DNA from: Cephalopachus bancanus
Lineage: Eukaryota > Chordata > Mammalia > Primates > Tarsiidae
NCBI GenBank assembly: GCA_027257055.1
Contig: JAPVLO010000626.1
Location: 310,001 to 374,000, forward strand
Length of the DNA: 64,000 bases
Direction of reading: 5' to 3'
Part shown: piece by piece, positions 36,900-50,516 of the stretch
How positions within the stretch are numbered: position 1 is the first letter of the stretch
How the letters are laid out: every line of letters begins with the position of its first letter
The notes under the pieces: generated by a model
What the model saw: the letters and a program-made list of their open reading frames with translations, nothing else
Databases searched by the model: none
Told to the model about the DNA's origin: nothing
Made by a program: the position numbers and the translations under genes

Positions 36900-37079
36900 T
36901 GTGTTCATCTTCTCCCTGCAAAATTATCTTCCCAAACTAATTTCTAAGCAGTTGCAAGAAATAGTCTGGGGCTAAATCTTCTCCCTGTACATTCATTCTG
37001 TGCACTCATGATCTTTGACCACTCACTAATGTTTGAGGGACTAAGATGGATGCACACACTTATTTATACCAGTCACTCC

Positions 37080-37205
37080 CCTACGCCTGGCCTCTGAGCT
37101 CCCTTGAGAGTAAGGGCCACATCTCATTTATCTTTGGAGCCCCAGTGCTCAGTGCAGTCTCCGGTACTCAATGAATCTTTGTTAAATTAACTGGATGAAT
37201 GTGGA
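37080..37205 (+). mobile_element. L2 LINE 3' end
   Basis: 'ctgagctcccttgagagtaa' and 'gccccagtgctcagtgcagt' match the terminal L2 3' UTR. It is followed immediately by L2 in the opposite orientation. Confidence 0.7.
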
Positions 37206-37720
37206 CTGATGCAGAGATGAATAAAACATGGTTCTTACCCCCAAGACATTTAAAATCTAATAAGGTAGAGAACACACATACCAAAAACAATAAGAAAAGA
37301 TAGTAGTTAAAGTGTCACAGAGAGTTAAAGGGCCAAGAAAAGGTTTTGTAACAAATAAAATCTGGGTGGGGATTTAAAGACTTGGTGGAATTCCAACAAA
37401 CCAACAAAACAAATAAGGTAAGAATAGGTTCATGGAGGGTATTCCAGGTGGAAGAAATAATGTAAGTAAAGGCCTACAAGACCTCTAAAACCCTAAACCT
37501 GACCCAGAATAATCTCATTTGGATGGCGCACATAGTGCAGATAGGAGATGTGCTTGGCAAGTAGGCTGGGATCAAATTAGAGAAAGAAATCTTAGAAGAC
37601 GGGTTAAGGAGATGGGCAGAAGAGAGCAGCATCTTTGGAAACGCTTATTTGGGGACCATGTACCATATGGACTGAGAAGCAGGAAGAAGTTAGAGCAATC
37701 CCTATGAAGAAGCTCAGGTC
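37206..37720 (-). mobile_element. L2 LINE fragment, antisense
   Basis: 'agatgaataaaacatggttc', 'ccaagacatttaaaatctaa' and 'ggtattccaggtggaagaaa' follow the antisense L2 order. It forms a tail-to-tail pair with the sense fragment to its left. Confidence 0.65.
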
Positions 37721-37964
37721 AGAAGCAACTGTGCTCTCAGGCTCTCATGCTTTCCTTACTCAGGCCAGGAAGATTTGGGCGTTGTCACTTAATACCACAT
37801 CACTTTTTCTTCCCCAAAAGACAGAATGAGAAGTAGCCAAGAATCAAAATGGTCACTGGTTCTTCTAAATGTGCTGGCGTTTTCATTTTTCATCTAAACC
37901 AACAGGTCTCTTTCTTCCTTAGTATTTATCAAGAAATTGAGAGAAGCAAATGCTCTAGGGAGCT

Positions 37965-38272
37965 AATTCTTCTGTGATCAGCCCTCAGCAGATGATAGGG
38001 AGGAGAATCGGAGAACTAATATTCCAGCTTCCTGGCTCAGTTCACTCTGAGGCATGGTCGACACCAACTCCCAGAGGTCTCCAATGGGACTGACCCCAGT
38101 TGCCCACAGAAGTAACCTGCTTGATACTGTACCTTTAACTGGCTGCCTTCCTTCCCTGTTTCTCTTCCTCCTCACGTACTGCTGTTTCCCAGGACAACTT
38201 CCCGAATTAATTATTTGCCCTCAAATCCTTGTCTCAGTCAGGGTCAGTTTCTGGAGGATCTTAACTGCTTTA
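37965..38272 (+). mobile_element. Ancient ERVL-like LTR
   Basis: 'cagaggtctccaatgggact' with 'aacctgcttgatactgtacc', and a terminal 'cagggtcagtttctggagga', define the same LTR family as at 30035. It is the best preserved of the three copies here. Confidence 0.58.
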
Positions 38273-38274
38273 GT

Positions 38275-38635
38275 CAGTTCAGGATGCTATAACAAAATAT
38301 CAAAGACTGAGTTTATTGTTAAACAATAGACATTTAATTCTCACCGTTCAAGATCAAGGCACCAGCAGATTTCGTACCTGCTGAGGAGCCACTTCCAGGC
38401 TTGCAGATGGCCATCTTCTGGCTGTATCCTAACATGGCCAAGAAAAAAAAATCATCCTTCTCATGTCTCTTCTTATAAGGGCACTAATTCCATTCAAGGG
38501 GCTCCATCTTCATTGCCTCATCACCCCCAAAAGACCCCATTTGCTAATAGCATTACCTTTAGAGTGACGATTTCAACATAGGAATCTAGAGATGGAGGGA
38601 GAAACAAATATTCAGTTCATAACAAAAACTAAGAT
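38275..38635 (-). mobile_element. MLT1-type MaLR LTR, antisense
   Basis: 'caggatgctataacaaaata' with 'ttctcaccgttcaagatcaa', then 'ttcttataagggcactaatt', read as an antisense MLT1 LTR. It directly abuts the LTR on its left. Confidence 0.85.
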
Positions 38636-39495
38636 ACAAGGGTTTTTGGCTGTTTCAAGGACACTTAAGTTTCTACCACAAAAGGAGAGAGACTAGTTGG
38701 TACTGGGTCCAGGACACAGTGGGGTTAAGTTTGGCATGGAGAGACGCCCTTCCTGAGGCTTGAGACACAAGAGGAGAGACAGGTGTATTTCAGAAGCCTA
38801 CCAGTCAGTGAGCTATAATGAATCAACTGATCAAATCTTTAATGCATGGTTATGTCTGCCACATTCAAACAGATATAGCCAAGGAAGGATATTGAAACTA
38901 GCTTTTAAGTCCCAGTGCTCTTTCGTGATCTAAGTTGCCGCCCTCATATATCTGGAACTTCTCCAAGGCCTTTTATAGAAGCTTCCCAAAGGGCTGGGCT
39001 ACTGTGAGCTGAAAAATAGAAAAAGAAGGAAGGAGACATCAGTGACTCTGTTCTGAAAACAGAAGCTTGGCACTAGAAGCAGAAGCCCCTCAGAAAGGGA
39101 ATTCAGCAACTAAGCAGACCAGAGGTAGTTTAAAGTCAAGTCTTTGGTCTGGCTCAGAATCAGGATCGAGTTCTCTGGGGGCATGAACTCAACAGGTAGG
39201 GGAAATACTCATTACAATTCAGAAGGTAACTTTCCTACATTGCGCTAAAAGCACCCATTCCAGCCCTCTCTTGGCAGCCAGTTCAGAAACAGGGAAATTA
39301 GATATTCCAAAAGCATAGTTATGTATATGGGAGCTCTCCCCTTCCAGTTTAAGAGTTACAGGCCTGCCACAGCACCCTGAGCCTTACTATCCATCAGGGT
39401 GTTCAATTAGTTTTAATTGCCCAAACATAACACTTAGTCCATTTCAATTGTCCAACAAAAGAATGCAATATATATTCCTATTGAGGAGGCAGTAT
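38636..39495. other. Unassigned sequence
   Basis: No gene or confident repeat is seen in this 860-base stretch. Confidence 0.35.
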
Positions 39496-39497
39496 AA

Positions 39498-39937
39498 AAA
39501 TACACTAAATCTTTTTTTTAATTTTTATTTCAAAGATGTGGGGTACAATTCAGGGTTAGGTATAAAAATCTACTCTTGTTGATGAGGTGTGCAGTTTCCC
39601 ACTACTGCCAATCCCGCCCCCCGCAGTAGTTTCCCACTACTGCCAATCCTTTCCTTGTAGCATTATAATTGCTCAAGGTACGCTTATGAGTGAGAACATG
39701 TGGTACTCAGTTCTTTGTTTCTGTGATAGGTCACTCAGTATTATAGACTCTAAGTCAATCCAAGTTGCTGCAAAGTTCATGATTTTGTCCTTCTTTATGG
39801 ATGCATAATATTCCATCGTGTATATGTACCACATTTTTAAAATCCAGTTCTCTTTCAATAGGTAGCATGCTTGGTTTCATGCTTTTGCTATTATGAATAA
39901 TGCTGCAATAAACATGTGGCAAATACACTAAATCTTT
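39498..39937 (-). mobile_element. Young lineage-specific L1, 5'-truncated
   Basis: The body at 39515-39920 is flanked by a perfect 17-base TSD 'aaatacactaaatcttt' (39498-39514 and 39921-39937). It keeps the 3' UTR and the last part of ORF2. Its 3' UTR carries a duplicated 'cccactactgccaatcc' motif at about 39599-39615 and 39636-39652. Confidence 0.95.
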
Positions 39938-39978
39938 AAGTCATTGTTGCCTACTACCTTTAAGACATTTTGGCAAAC

Positions 39979-40314
39979 CAGAGTAACATCTTTTGTTGTT
40001 GTTGTTGCTGTTGTTGTTGCTGGAGTCTCACTCTGTCATGCAGGCTGAAGCGCAGTGACATAATCTCAGCTTGCAGCCTTGACCTCCTGAGCTCAGGCGA
40101 TCCTCCCACCTCAGCCTCTCAAGTATCCGAGACTACCAGCGTGCACCACCAAGCCAGGCTAATTTTTAAAATTTTTTTTGTAGAGACACAATCTCACTAT
40201 GTTGCCTAGGCTGGTTTCAAACTCCTGAGCTCAAGTAATCCTCTCGCTTTGGCCTCCCAAAGTGCTGGGATTACAGGCATGAGCCACTGCACCCAGTTTC
40301 AGAGTAACATCTTT
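39979..40314 (-). mobile_element. Old Alu (AluJ-like), antisense, with TTG-rich tail
   Basis: A full antisense dimer spans 39994-40299, with perfect 15-base TSDs 'cagagtaacatcttt' at 39979-39993 and 40300-40314. The A tail evolved into a (TTG)n microsatellite at the left, read as a poly-cysteine frame that is not a gene. Confidence 0.93.
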
Positions 40315-40880
40315 GTTGAATAATACATTGAGGGGCAAATTCCACATCTGGAATTTTGAACATACCAGTCATGAGATAACAAGTTCCAATAAAAATCATT
40401 AAATCAAAATATTTAGATGATTACCCCAAGAATTTGGCAGTACAACCTCCAGGAAAGAAGTATGCGATTTTAGATCATTTTCCATCTACTCAAGGCATGT
40501 AAATTGTTTACTTGTTTAATTTTCTTTAAAGATAGCCATAATACCAGTGACTAAAATAGTAACTCTGGAAGTTAGTACAGTGAAAAAAAATATCATGTCC
40601 AAAAGTCACTTAAGGCATAGCGTGCAAGTCAGGGTACACAACACGGTGTGTAATTGTCAAGGCACAGAACAGCTGTAAAAACTCTGAAACCAGATTATTA
40701 TGTCATCTTATTTTCAAGCAAGAACACACTAAAGCTTAAGGTTTGGTGCAGAATTCTAGACTGGTGCCTCAAACCTTTCAAATATATTTGTCCTTCCGTT
40801 AAACTAATACTATACTACAGAACAGAAATTTGACTTGCTTTAGGATCTATGAATGCTTGGCTCACAGAGATGAATAAAGT
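40315..40880. other. Unassigned sequence
   Basis: No gene and no repeat recognised. Confidence 0.35.
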
Positions 40881-40889
40881 CTAGGCACG

Positions 40890-41345
40890 GGTTTGACCCT
40901 CCAGATAGGCCACTTAGCCCTCCTGTTCTTCTGGCGCATAGTCCACTTGCCTGATTCCTTTTCCTCCCTGCTCTTCCCCTCAGCCTCTTTTCGTAACTCC
41001 CTGTTGATCTGCCTCCACCACCACCTCCCCCAAGATCTGCACTTTGGCCTTCCTTTCTTTCATCTTCCCATCCTTTCCCCAGACCATGCTCCCCTCACAT
41101 ATCTTCAATCTCCACCTAACAACAGATGTCTCCTAGAATTTCTCTGGGCTCATGTTGCCAGTCATCGTAGTACAGCAGCCTTGTCGCATCCAATAAATAA
41201 TATATGTAAAAATAAGTTCATTGCTCTTTCACCTTCAAGTTTTCCATTATCAGGATTAAGATTTTTCAAGTATGCATGCCTCTTCCCTACTCTTTCCAAA
41301 TTCCCACCCCAGGCCAAATCCACATCAACTCAAATGGAAATTGCT
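40890..41345 (+). mobile_element. Possible degraded L2 fragment (holds a 155-codon frame)
   Basis: Pyrimidine-rich sequence with weak L2 order ('catcttcccatcctttcccc', 'cagatgtctcctagaatttc'). A 155-codon frame at 40893-41360 is rich in H, P, S, L and F, as pyrimidine-rich DNA forces, and has no domain. I consider it non-coding. Confidence 0.35.
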
Positions 41346-41559
41346 GGAAAAATCTTCTAACCCATTTCCCTGCCTATCCATCAGATACTAATCTGTATAC
41401 CTCACATAAATAATTTCCCTATTCTTGCATGCTGAATCAAACCCAAACATGTCTTGGCTTTGAGAGCCAACATTTCTTATGTACCCAATACATAGGTCTA
41501 ACCCTTACTGCACATAAGTAAAACTGATGATCATCCTTCACACACATACTCTCTCCTAC

Positions 41560-41790
41560 TGGTGATTGTGGGCTTTGAGGGAGGCATCCCCTAGTATGAA
41601 TCTGGCCTCTGCCCCTCCACTAGCTGTGCAACCTTAGACACGTTATTGAATTTCTGTGTCTTAATTTCTTGACTTGTACAAAAAAGAGAGAAAATTTATT
41701 ATACCTACCTCACAGTATTGTTCTGAGGTTGGAATGAGTTAACATACATTAAAGTGTCTAGGAGAGCATCCAAGAAAGAGTAGAAATTTA
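41560..41790 (+). mobile_element. MIR SINE
   Basis: 'ccactagctgtgcaacctta', 'ttaatttcttgacttgtaca' and 'cctacctcacagtattgttc' follow sense MIR order. Confidence 0.85.
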
Positions 41791-41814
41791 ATTAATTAGT
41801 TTGCTTCTCTACTT

Positions 41815-41950
41815 CTTTGATCTTTTCCTCCGTATCCCAACCTTCCTTTAAAGCTGAGCTTAAACTCACTACTCCTAAAAATAACTTCGTTTGATTATTC
41901 CAGGTTCTTCTGGTTAAGTTCTCTATCCCCTTTCAGATAAGATTGCCAGA
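41815..41950 (+). mobile_element. L2 LINE fragment
   Basis: 'cctttaaagctgagcttaaa' and 'aacttcgtttgattattcca' loosely match the L2 3' region. The Alu to the right inserted into or beside it. Confidence 0.45.
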
Positions 41951-41987
41951 TAAAATAAGTGTTTGTTTTTGCTAAAAATAATTTTGC

Positions 41988-42316
41988 AATGATACATTTC
42001 TTTTTTCTTTTCTTTCCTTTTTTTTTTTGAGTTGAAGTCTCACTCTGTCGCCCAGACTGGAGTGCTGTGGCCGCTCCCGGCCACCGCAGCCTCCACCTAC
42101 TGGGCTCCGGTGATCCTTCCGCCTCAGCCTTCCAAGTAACTGGAACTACAGGTGTGCGCTACCACGCCCGGCTGATTTTTTGATTTCTTGTACAGATGAG
42201 GTCTCGCCTGCACAGGCGGGTCTCGAACCCACGGGCTCAGGCAATCCACTCACCTCAGCCTCCCAAAGCGCGGGATTACAGGCTGAGCCATCGAACCCGG
42301 CTGTAATGATACATTT
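41988..42316 (-). mobile_element. Strepsirrhine-type Alu, full length, antisense
   Basis: The body spans 42000-42304, with perfect 12-base TSDs 'aatgatacattt' at 41988-41999 and 42305-42316. The tail is a T/C-rich run, then 'gagttgaagtctcactctg'. Both arms are complete, and this is the best preserved lineage-type Alu in the window. Confidence 0.95.
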
Positions 42317-42749
42317 TTGAATCATATCATACCTTATAAAATTATTTAAACAGTTATTAGGGACATACACTTTAAAATTCTGCATTAAGTGAAATTCAAA
42401 TTTAACTGGGCATCTTTATTGTAATTGGCTAAATTAACCTTCTCTATTTTGATATTTTCTATAGACCCTTTAGGTTCAAATCTGCTTCATAACCGGATGA
42501 ACATCTTATATGTCTTTTGTATTTTTCACGGCAGTGAGTCTATCTATCCATGTGCCCAACCCACTCTCCACAAGGCTGCCTCCTCTGTGAAGCCTGTCAG
42601 GTTATTGCAGCCACTTGTTAAGACTATTACCTCTTCAAGAATAGCATATTTCCCACATGGTTCATTTTGTAGTGAATCTGTCACTTTTGTGACATTTTCC
42701 ATACTGAGATGTTGAATTGTCCCTTCATGTATTTATTTCTTATTACCCT

Positions 42750-43250
42750 GAATCAGTCAGTATATTTAGTTGTCAGCAACAGAAAACAACTCTGACTGAT
42801 TTATACTGAAAAGGACTTTATCAAGAGGATATTGGGTGGCTCACAGAAATGCCAGGAGGTCTGGAGAACCTGGCAGAAAACTATACCCCAAATCCCATCA
42901 CAAATCAGAAAGAATTTCTCTGCTACCACCTCGTGTCACACTGTTCCTTGGGAGGCCACAGTTCCCCACCGTGCCTGCTTCATTGAGCCACCGTTCTCGG
43001 GTCCAATGTAAAAGGAGTGTGTCTGAGTTGCTGGACCTCAGTCATGTGTTCATGCTCTAGCCATAAGGGAAGCTGGCAAAGTGAGGATCTGGCATTTTAA
43101 ATTTTCCTGGTAGGAGGTAGACCCCTTCTACCACAAAGACTCATAAAGTGGGGACTTCTTTACACAGAAGGAGATAAAGAGTCTGATTGACAGAAAAAGG
43201 TAACTGATGAAGTTTCCTTAGAGAGGTGTACCATATCCCCTCTAAATTAC
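42750..43250. other. Probable unclassified ancient repeat
   Basis: 'agttgtcagcaacagaaaac' with 'aaaaggactttatcaagagg' and 'attgggtggctcacagaaat' resembles the opening of an old mammalian interspersed repeat. I cannot name the family. A 74-codon frame inside has no domain. Confidence 0.35.
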
Positions 43251-43418
43251 CCAGAGCAACATTTGGCAAAGGAAGTAGCCAAAAAAATTTTGTTGATCAA
43301 ATGATTGATACTGGCCACCCAAAATATGTTGCTGACTTTTTAAAACTCTTTGTAACCCCAATCTGAGAGCTATTGGAAAGTGTTACATAATGCACCCAGC
43401 TGCCTGGAAAGTACCATT

Positions 43419-44300
<882 letters not shown>

Positions 44301-44393
44301 ACAATTGAAATATAAGTTGAGCCACATATATCTTTTTTTAAAATTTTCTAGTAATCATATTTAAAACATTAAAAGGTAATGACTCAATATTGT

Positions 44394-47255
44394 CAAGACG
44401 TCGGTTTTTCTCCAACTTAACCTGTAGATGCAACCCAATCCCAATCAAAATTCTAGAGAGGTATTTTGTGGATATAAAAAAACCTGATTCTAAAGTTTAT
44501 ATAAAAGAGGCAAGAGACCCAGACTAGCCAACAAAATACTGAAGGAGAACAAAGTTGATAGACTGCTACTACATGACTTGAAGACTTACTATAAAGTTAC
44601 AGTACAGTAATCAAGACAGTGTGGCGCTGGCAAAAAAAAAAAAGAGACAAATAGATCAATGGAACAGAATTGAGAACCCAGAAAGAGACTCACATAAATA
44701 TAGTCAACTGATCTTTGACAAAGGAGCAAAAGCAATACAATAGAGCAAAGACATTCTTTTCAACAAGTGGTACTAGGACAACTGAACATCACATGCAAAA
44801 ATATGAATCTGGACATAGAACTTAACATCCTTTATGAAAATTAACCCCAAATAGATTATAAACCAAAGTGTGAAATTCAAAACCATAAAACGCCTAGAAG
44901 ATAGCATAAGAGAAAATCTAGATAACCTAGCGCATAGTGATGACTTTTTAGATAAAACACTGAAGGTATGATCCAAGAAGAAATACTTGATAAGCTTTGC
45001 TTTATGAAACTTAATATTTTTTGATCTGAAAAAACCACTGTCAAGAGAATGAAAAGATGGACCACAGATTGGGAGAAAACATTTGCAAAAGATATCTGAT
45101 AAAGAAATTATCAAAAGCAATTCCTATCCAGAACCCTAAAGGCCAATACCTTAAGAAATAAGATAGACAAGTGGGACCTCATCAAATCAACGAGCTTCTG
45201 CAAAGCAAAAGAAACCATCAAGAGAGCAGGGAGACAGCCCACAGAATGGGAAAAAATACTTGTCAACTGTATATCTGAAAAAAGCCTAACATCTAGGATC
45301 TACAAGGAACTCAAACACACCAAAGGGGAAAAAACAATCAGCCCCTTTAAAAAGTGGGCAAAAGACATGAATAGACACTTCTCAAAAGAAGATATACAGG
45401 TACCCAACAGACACATGAAAAAGTGCTCAGCGTCACTCATCATCAGAGAAATGCAAATCAAAACCACATTGAGATACCACCTAACCCCAGTAAGAATGGC
45501 CATTATTAATAAAACAAACAACAACAGATGCTGGCGAGGATGTGGAGAAAAAGGAACGCTTCTACGCTGCTGGTGGGAATGTAGACTAGTACAACCTCTT
45601 TGGAAGACAGTATGGCGATTTCTGAAAAGACTAGAAATTGACCTTCCATATGACCCAGCAATTCCCCTATTGGGAATATACCCAGAGGAACTCAAATCAT
45701 TCTATGACAAAGATACCTGCACATGTATGTTTGTTGCAGCTCTATTCACAATAGCAAAAACATGGAACCAACTGTGTTGCCCATCGAAGCTGGACTGGAT
45801 TTAAAAAAAGTGGTACATATACACAATGGAATATTATGCAGTCATAAAGAAAGACAAACATATGGATTTTGCAGCAACTTGGATGGATTTGGAGTCGATC
45901 AAACTCAGTGATTTATCACAGAAACAAAGAACTGAGTTCCATATGTTCTCACTCATAAATGTATCTTGAACAATTATAATGCTATAAGAAAGTGATTGGC
46001 AGTAGTGGAAAACAGTCAAGGGAGGGGTGATGTGATTGACAGTTGAGGGAAACTGCTCAGGGAGGGCGGGGCATACCTCATCAACAAGGGTATCTGCATG
46101 ATTAATGTTTATGTACCTAACCCTGAATTGTACCCCACATCTCTATAATAAATAAATAAATTAATTATCAAAAGTATACAAAGAACTCTTAAAGCTCACC
46201 AACAAAGAAATAACCAACCTGATTTTAAAATGGTGAAAGACCTGAGCAGACACCTCACCAAAGAAAATGCTGATGACAAATAAGTGTATAAAAGGTGTTT
46301 AACATCATATGTCAGTAAGGAATTCAAATTAAAACAATAAGATACTACTACACTACTAGAATGGTCAAAAGCCAACATATTGACAACACTAAATTCTGGT
46401 GAGGATGTGGAGCAACAGGAACTTTCATTAATTTCTGGTGGGAGTGCAAAATGAGACGGACTGTTTGGCAGCTTCTTAGAAAACCGAACATCTTCGTACT
46501 GAATGACCCAGCAATCACAGTACTTGGAATTTAGCAAAGGAGTGGAAAACTTATGTCCACACAAAAATCTGCACACAGATGTTTATAGCAGTTTTATTCA
46601 TACTGGTCAAAACTTGAAAGCCACCAAGATGTCCTTCAGCAGGTGAATGCATAAATAAACTCTAGTACATCCAGACAATGGAATACTGCCCCGTGCTAAA
46701 AAAGAAATGAGCCATCGAGCCATGAAAAGACATGGAGGACCTTGAAATGCATATTATTAAGTGAAAAAAAAAAAAAGAAAGCAATCTGAAAAGTTTACAC
46801 ACTGGATGGTTCCAAACGTATGACATTCTGGAGAAAGTAAGACTTTGTAGATAGTAAAGAGATCAGTGGTTACCAGAGGTTGGTGGTGGAGGGGAAGGGA
46901 GGTATGAACAGGCAGAGCATAGAGGATATTTAGGACACTGAAACTATTCTGTATGATACTATGATGGTGGATATATTACAGTCATTATACATTTGTTCAA
47001 ATCCACAAAATGTACAACACCAAGAGTGAAGCCCAATATAAACTGTGGACTTGGGTGATAATGGCATGTCAATGTAGGTCCATCAATTGTAACAAGTGTG
47101 CCACTCTGGTGGAGGATGTTGATAGTGGGAGAGGTTGTGGATGTGTGGGAGCAACGAGTTTACGGGAACCCTCTATACTGTCTGCTCAATTTCACTGTGA
47201 ACCTAAAACTCCTCTAAAAAATAATGTATATTTCAAGGAGGGAAAAGTAAAAAAG
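44394..47255 (+). mobile_element. Old L1 (L1MB-like), itself split by a young L1
   Basis: The left part (44394-45117) carries ORF2 text such as 'gcaacccaatcccaatcaaa' and 'ggaacagaattgagaaccca'. The right part (46175-47255) resumes precisely with 'tatacaaagaactcttaaag' and runs to the 3' UTR end 'aaactcctctaaaaaataat'. Degenerate duplications near 44377-44392 ('aatgactcaatattg') and 47257-47274 ('aatgaggcctcaattttg') may be its TSD. All frames are broken. Confidence 0.85.
45106..46174 (+). mobile_element. Young lineage-specific L1, 5'-truncated
   Basis: The body at 45118-46162 is bounded by perfect 12-base TSDs 'aattatcaaaag' (45106-45117 and 46163-46174). It holds the last third of ORF2; the longest open piece is 145 codons (45367-45804), with the cysteine-rich C-terminal segment typical of L1 ORF2p ('CWRGCG', 'CWWECR') near residues 55-70. 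A stop at 45804 and truncation inactivate it. The 3' UTR is G-rich with an internal direct repeat, ending 'acctaaccctgaattgtacc' and an A-rich tail. Confidence 0.96.
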
Positions 47256-47494
47256 AAATGAGGCCTCAATTTTGATAATATATTTTATTTGACCCAATAT
47301 ATGAAAAATACTATTATTGCAACATGCAAATATGTTACTAGTTAAATATTTTTTATTCCTTTGATCATACTAAACCTTTGAAATGCACTGTCCAATTTAC
47401 ATTTACAGATATCTCATTTCAGAGTAGCCATATTTCAAGTGCTAATTAACCACATGCAGCTAGTGGCTACAGTACTGAACAGCGCAGGTCTATG

Positions 47495-48235
47495 GCTTAT
47501 TCAAGATGAGTCCAGTGAATATGTAGTTGGGTACCTCTGCAGTGTCAAACTGCTATGAAAGTTTGTAAAGGCTTACTCTCAATCTTTAACTTACCTCATC
47601 ATGAACCAGTAGTGACTGACTCACCAACCACACAGAATGGACCTCACTATAAGCAGCTCTGGTTTTTAAAAAGTCCATTCTGCTCCAGAGTGCAGACAAC
47701 CAGTAATGCAATTGAAGGCATGATGGGCACTGATTCCTTCCAAGGATCTTTTGTTCAGGGTGGAACCAAGCTAAGACTTGTGAGAGGCTCTTATGTTGGG
47801 GAAGAGTTGGCGACCAAGTACAAACATCTTTCCTTCTTTGTTCTGCTACCCAGCCCCATGCAAAACAGAAACGGAAAACCTCCAATAAAGCTCTGAACAG
47901 ACTGTCTCACACAGCTATGGATATCTACTATCAAATTTTCCAAGGGGCTTGAAAATGAATATATACAGCTTAAAGTGAGATTTGAATAGACAAAATAAAA
48001 ATCAATTATTTTCAAATACAGCATAGGTTTGAATGGAAAAAATAAAAGAATGCTCTTAAGTAACAGTGGCTGTTCTGAGGAAATAGCCTCGTTTATAGAT
48101 GTATTAAAACCATCACAAACCTGTAGGGAATCATTTTTCTGAGAAACAGTTCCCTTGAAAATAAATAAACAAACTTATTTGCTCTGAAAGAAGAGGCAAA
48201 ATTCACATAAAACAGCTTCAAAAAGCAACTTTTCA
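47495..48235. other. Unassigned sequence
   Basis: No gene is supported. Opposed frames of 113 (+, 47555-47896) and 99 (-, 47586-47885) codons overlap each other, and neither has a domain. Confidence 0.35.
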
Positions 48236-48239
48236 ATCT

Positions 48240-48515
48240 AAATGAAACAGAAAGGCTTCATCTCTGAAAACAAGCCATAACTGAATGCCGCAAGTTCTCA
48301 CTCATAAGCGGGCCTGATCACTGGTCACATGAACACAAAGGCAAGAATAGCAGGAAGGGCGGGGGTGGGGCATAAGGGGCACACAACCACACACTAAGGT
48401 ACCAGGTCCAATATCAGGAGAGAGAGGACCCACTAAAAGCTCAAACTTCATCTAAGTACAATTTACTTTGATAGTAAATCTTCACATGCACTCCACAACT
48501 CTAAAATAAAATAAA
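48240..48515 (+). mobile_element. L1 3' UTR fragment
   Basis: 'gccgcaagttctcactcata' opens the ORF2/3' UTR junction. A G-rich block and 'accaggtccaatatcaggag' follow, then an A-rich end. The 3' UTR resembles the sense half of the inverted L1 at 25395-25654, so they are probably one subfamily. Confidence 0.8.
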
Positions 48516-48586
48516 ATATAAAAAGCAATTTTTAAAAACGTAGCAAATCATCACTCAAGAAAAGAAGTTTAAAATGCAAAGGAATT

Positions 48587-49674
<1,088 letters not shown>

Positions 49675-50029
49675 AAAATACAAAGAAAGTCTGAACAGAA
49701 AACAGAAAGTAAAAGATGAGTTAAACACCTCCAAAGTAACCATCCAACTGGGAATAGTCTAATTTAACAGGTCCTCATTCTACAGACTGCATAAGCGGTC
49801 CGAGGACATTTTCTTCTTTTTGACAATATGAAGCCTGTGTACACTCAATATTCTTGAATAATTTTTTTCAAGAGCAAGGCAACATCACTTTTGCATATGC
49901 AGTTATGTAGAGTCAACTCTTAAATATGAAAAGCTAATAAATCGTGGCAGTGAGTGATTTGCTTAACTGATTACCTAGTACCTGGATAATTACGCAAGAA
50001 CCAATATCAAATTTAGAGATTGTTATGAA

Positions 50030-50343
50030 CTGCATTGTGCCTCCCACCCCAGTTCATATGTTGAAACCCATGTGAGTGTATTTTGAGTTAGGGCCTTTAG
50101 GGATGTAATTATGGTTAAATGATGTCATAAGTATGGGGTTCTAATCTGATAAGATTCGTGTCCTTATTAGAAGAGAGACACGCACAGAGCAAAAGCCATG
50201 TGAGGATACAGCAAGAAGGCAACCATCTACAAGTCAGAAAGAGAGCATTCAGCAGCCTCCAGAACTGTAGAAAATAAATTTCTGTTGTTTAAGCCATCCA
50301 ATTTGTGGTATCTTGTTACGGCAGCCCAAGCAGACTAATAAGA
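50030..50343 (+). mobile_element. MLT1-type MaLR solo LTR
   Basis: 'agttcatatgttgaaaccca', 'gccatgtgaggatacagcaa', 'gcctccagaactgtagaaaa' and 'agcccaagcagactaataag' occur in MLT1 order. It is nearly complete for a solo LTR. Confidence 0.92.
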
Positions 50344-50454
50344 GATATTTTGGAAGTCCACAGTATACAAAGGGATTGCCAAACCATCTTTAGGGTCAAT
50401 TAGTACATACAGTAGCTAATTGACTCAACTGCTATAATGTCAATTGACCAAAAT

Positions 50455-50467
50455 ATGTGTGTGTGTA

Positions 50468-50514
<47 letters not shown>
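50455..50514 (+). repeat. (GT)n microsatellite
   Basis: A GT run of about 22 uninterrupted units, preceded by an interrupted segment with one 'tatct' break. Confidence 0.97.

Positions 50515-50516
<2 letters not shown>

Larger units (their letters stand above)
44304..47490 (+). mobile_element. hAT-like MITE, split by nested L1 insertions
   Basis: The 5' part (44304-44393) has 'gaaatataagttgagccaca' and 'aaattttctagtaatcatat'. The 3' part (about 47260-47490) has 'aatatattttatttgaccca', 'tttcaagtgctaattaacca' and 'gctagtggctacagtactga'. Joined, these read as one short non-autonomous DNA transposon of a type I place in the hAT group. The intervening 2.9 kb is L1. Confidence 0.7.

Noticed and set aside
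39970..40209. 79-codon frame with a poly-cysteine run
   Set aside because: It reads the TTG-rich evolved tail and the antisense body of an Alu.
40893..41360. Plus-strand open frame of 155 codons
   Set aside because: Pyrimidine-rich sequence gives a long frame by chance; no domain or signal is recognisable, and the region may be degraded L2.
45367..45804. 145-codon frame with conserved protein text
   Set aside because: It is the C-terminal piece of L1 ORF2 inside a 5'-truncated insertion, not an independent gene.
47555..47896. Overlapping frames of 113 (+) and 99 (-) codons ending near an AATAAA
   Set aside because: Opposed overlapping frames with no domain; the AATAAA is common in AT-rich DNA and no upstream exon was found.
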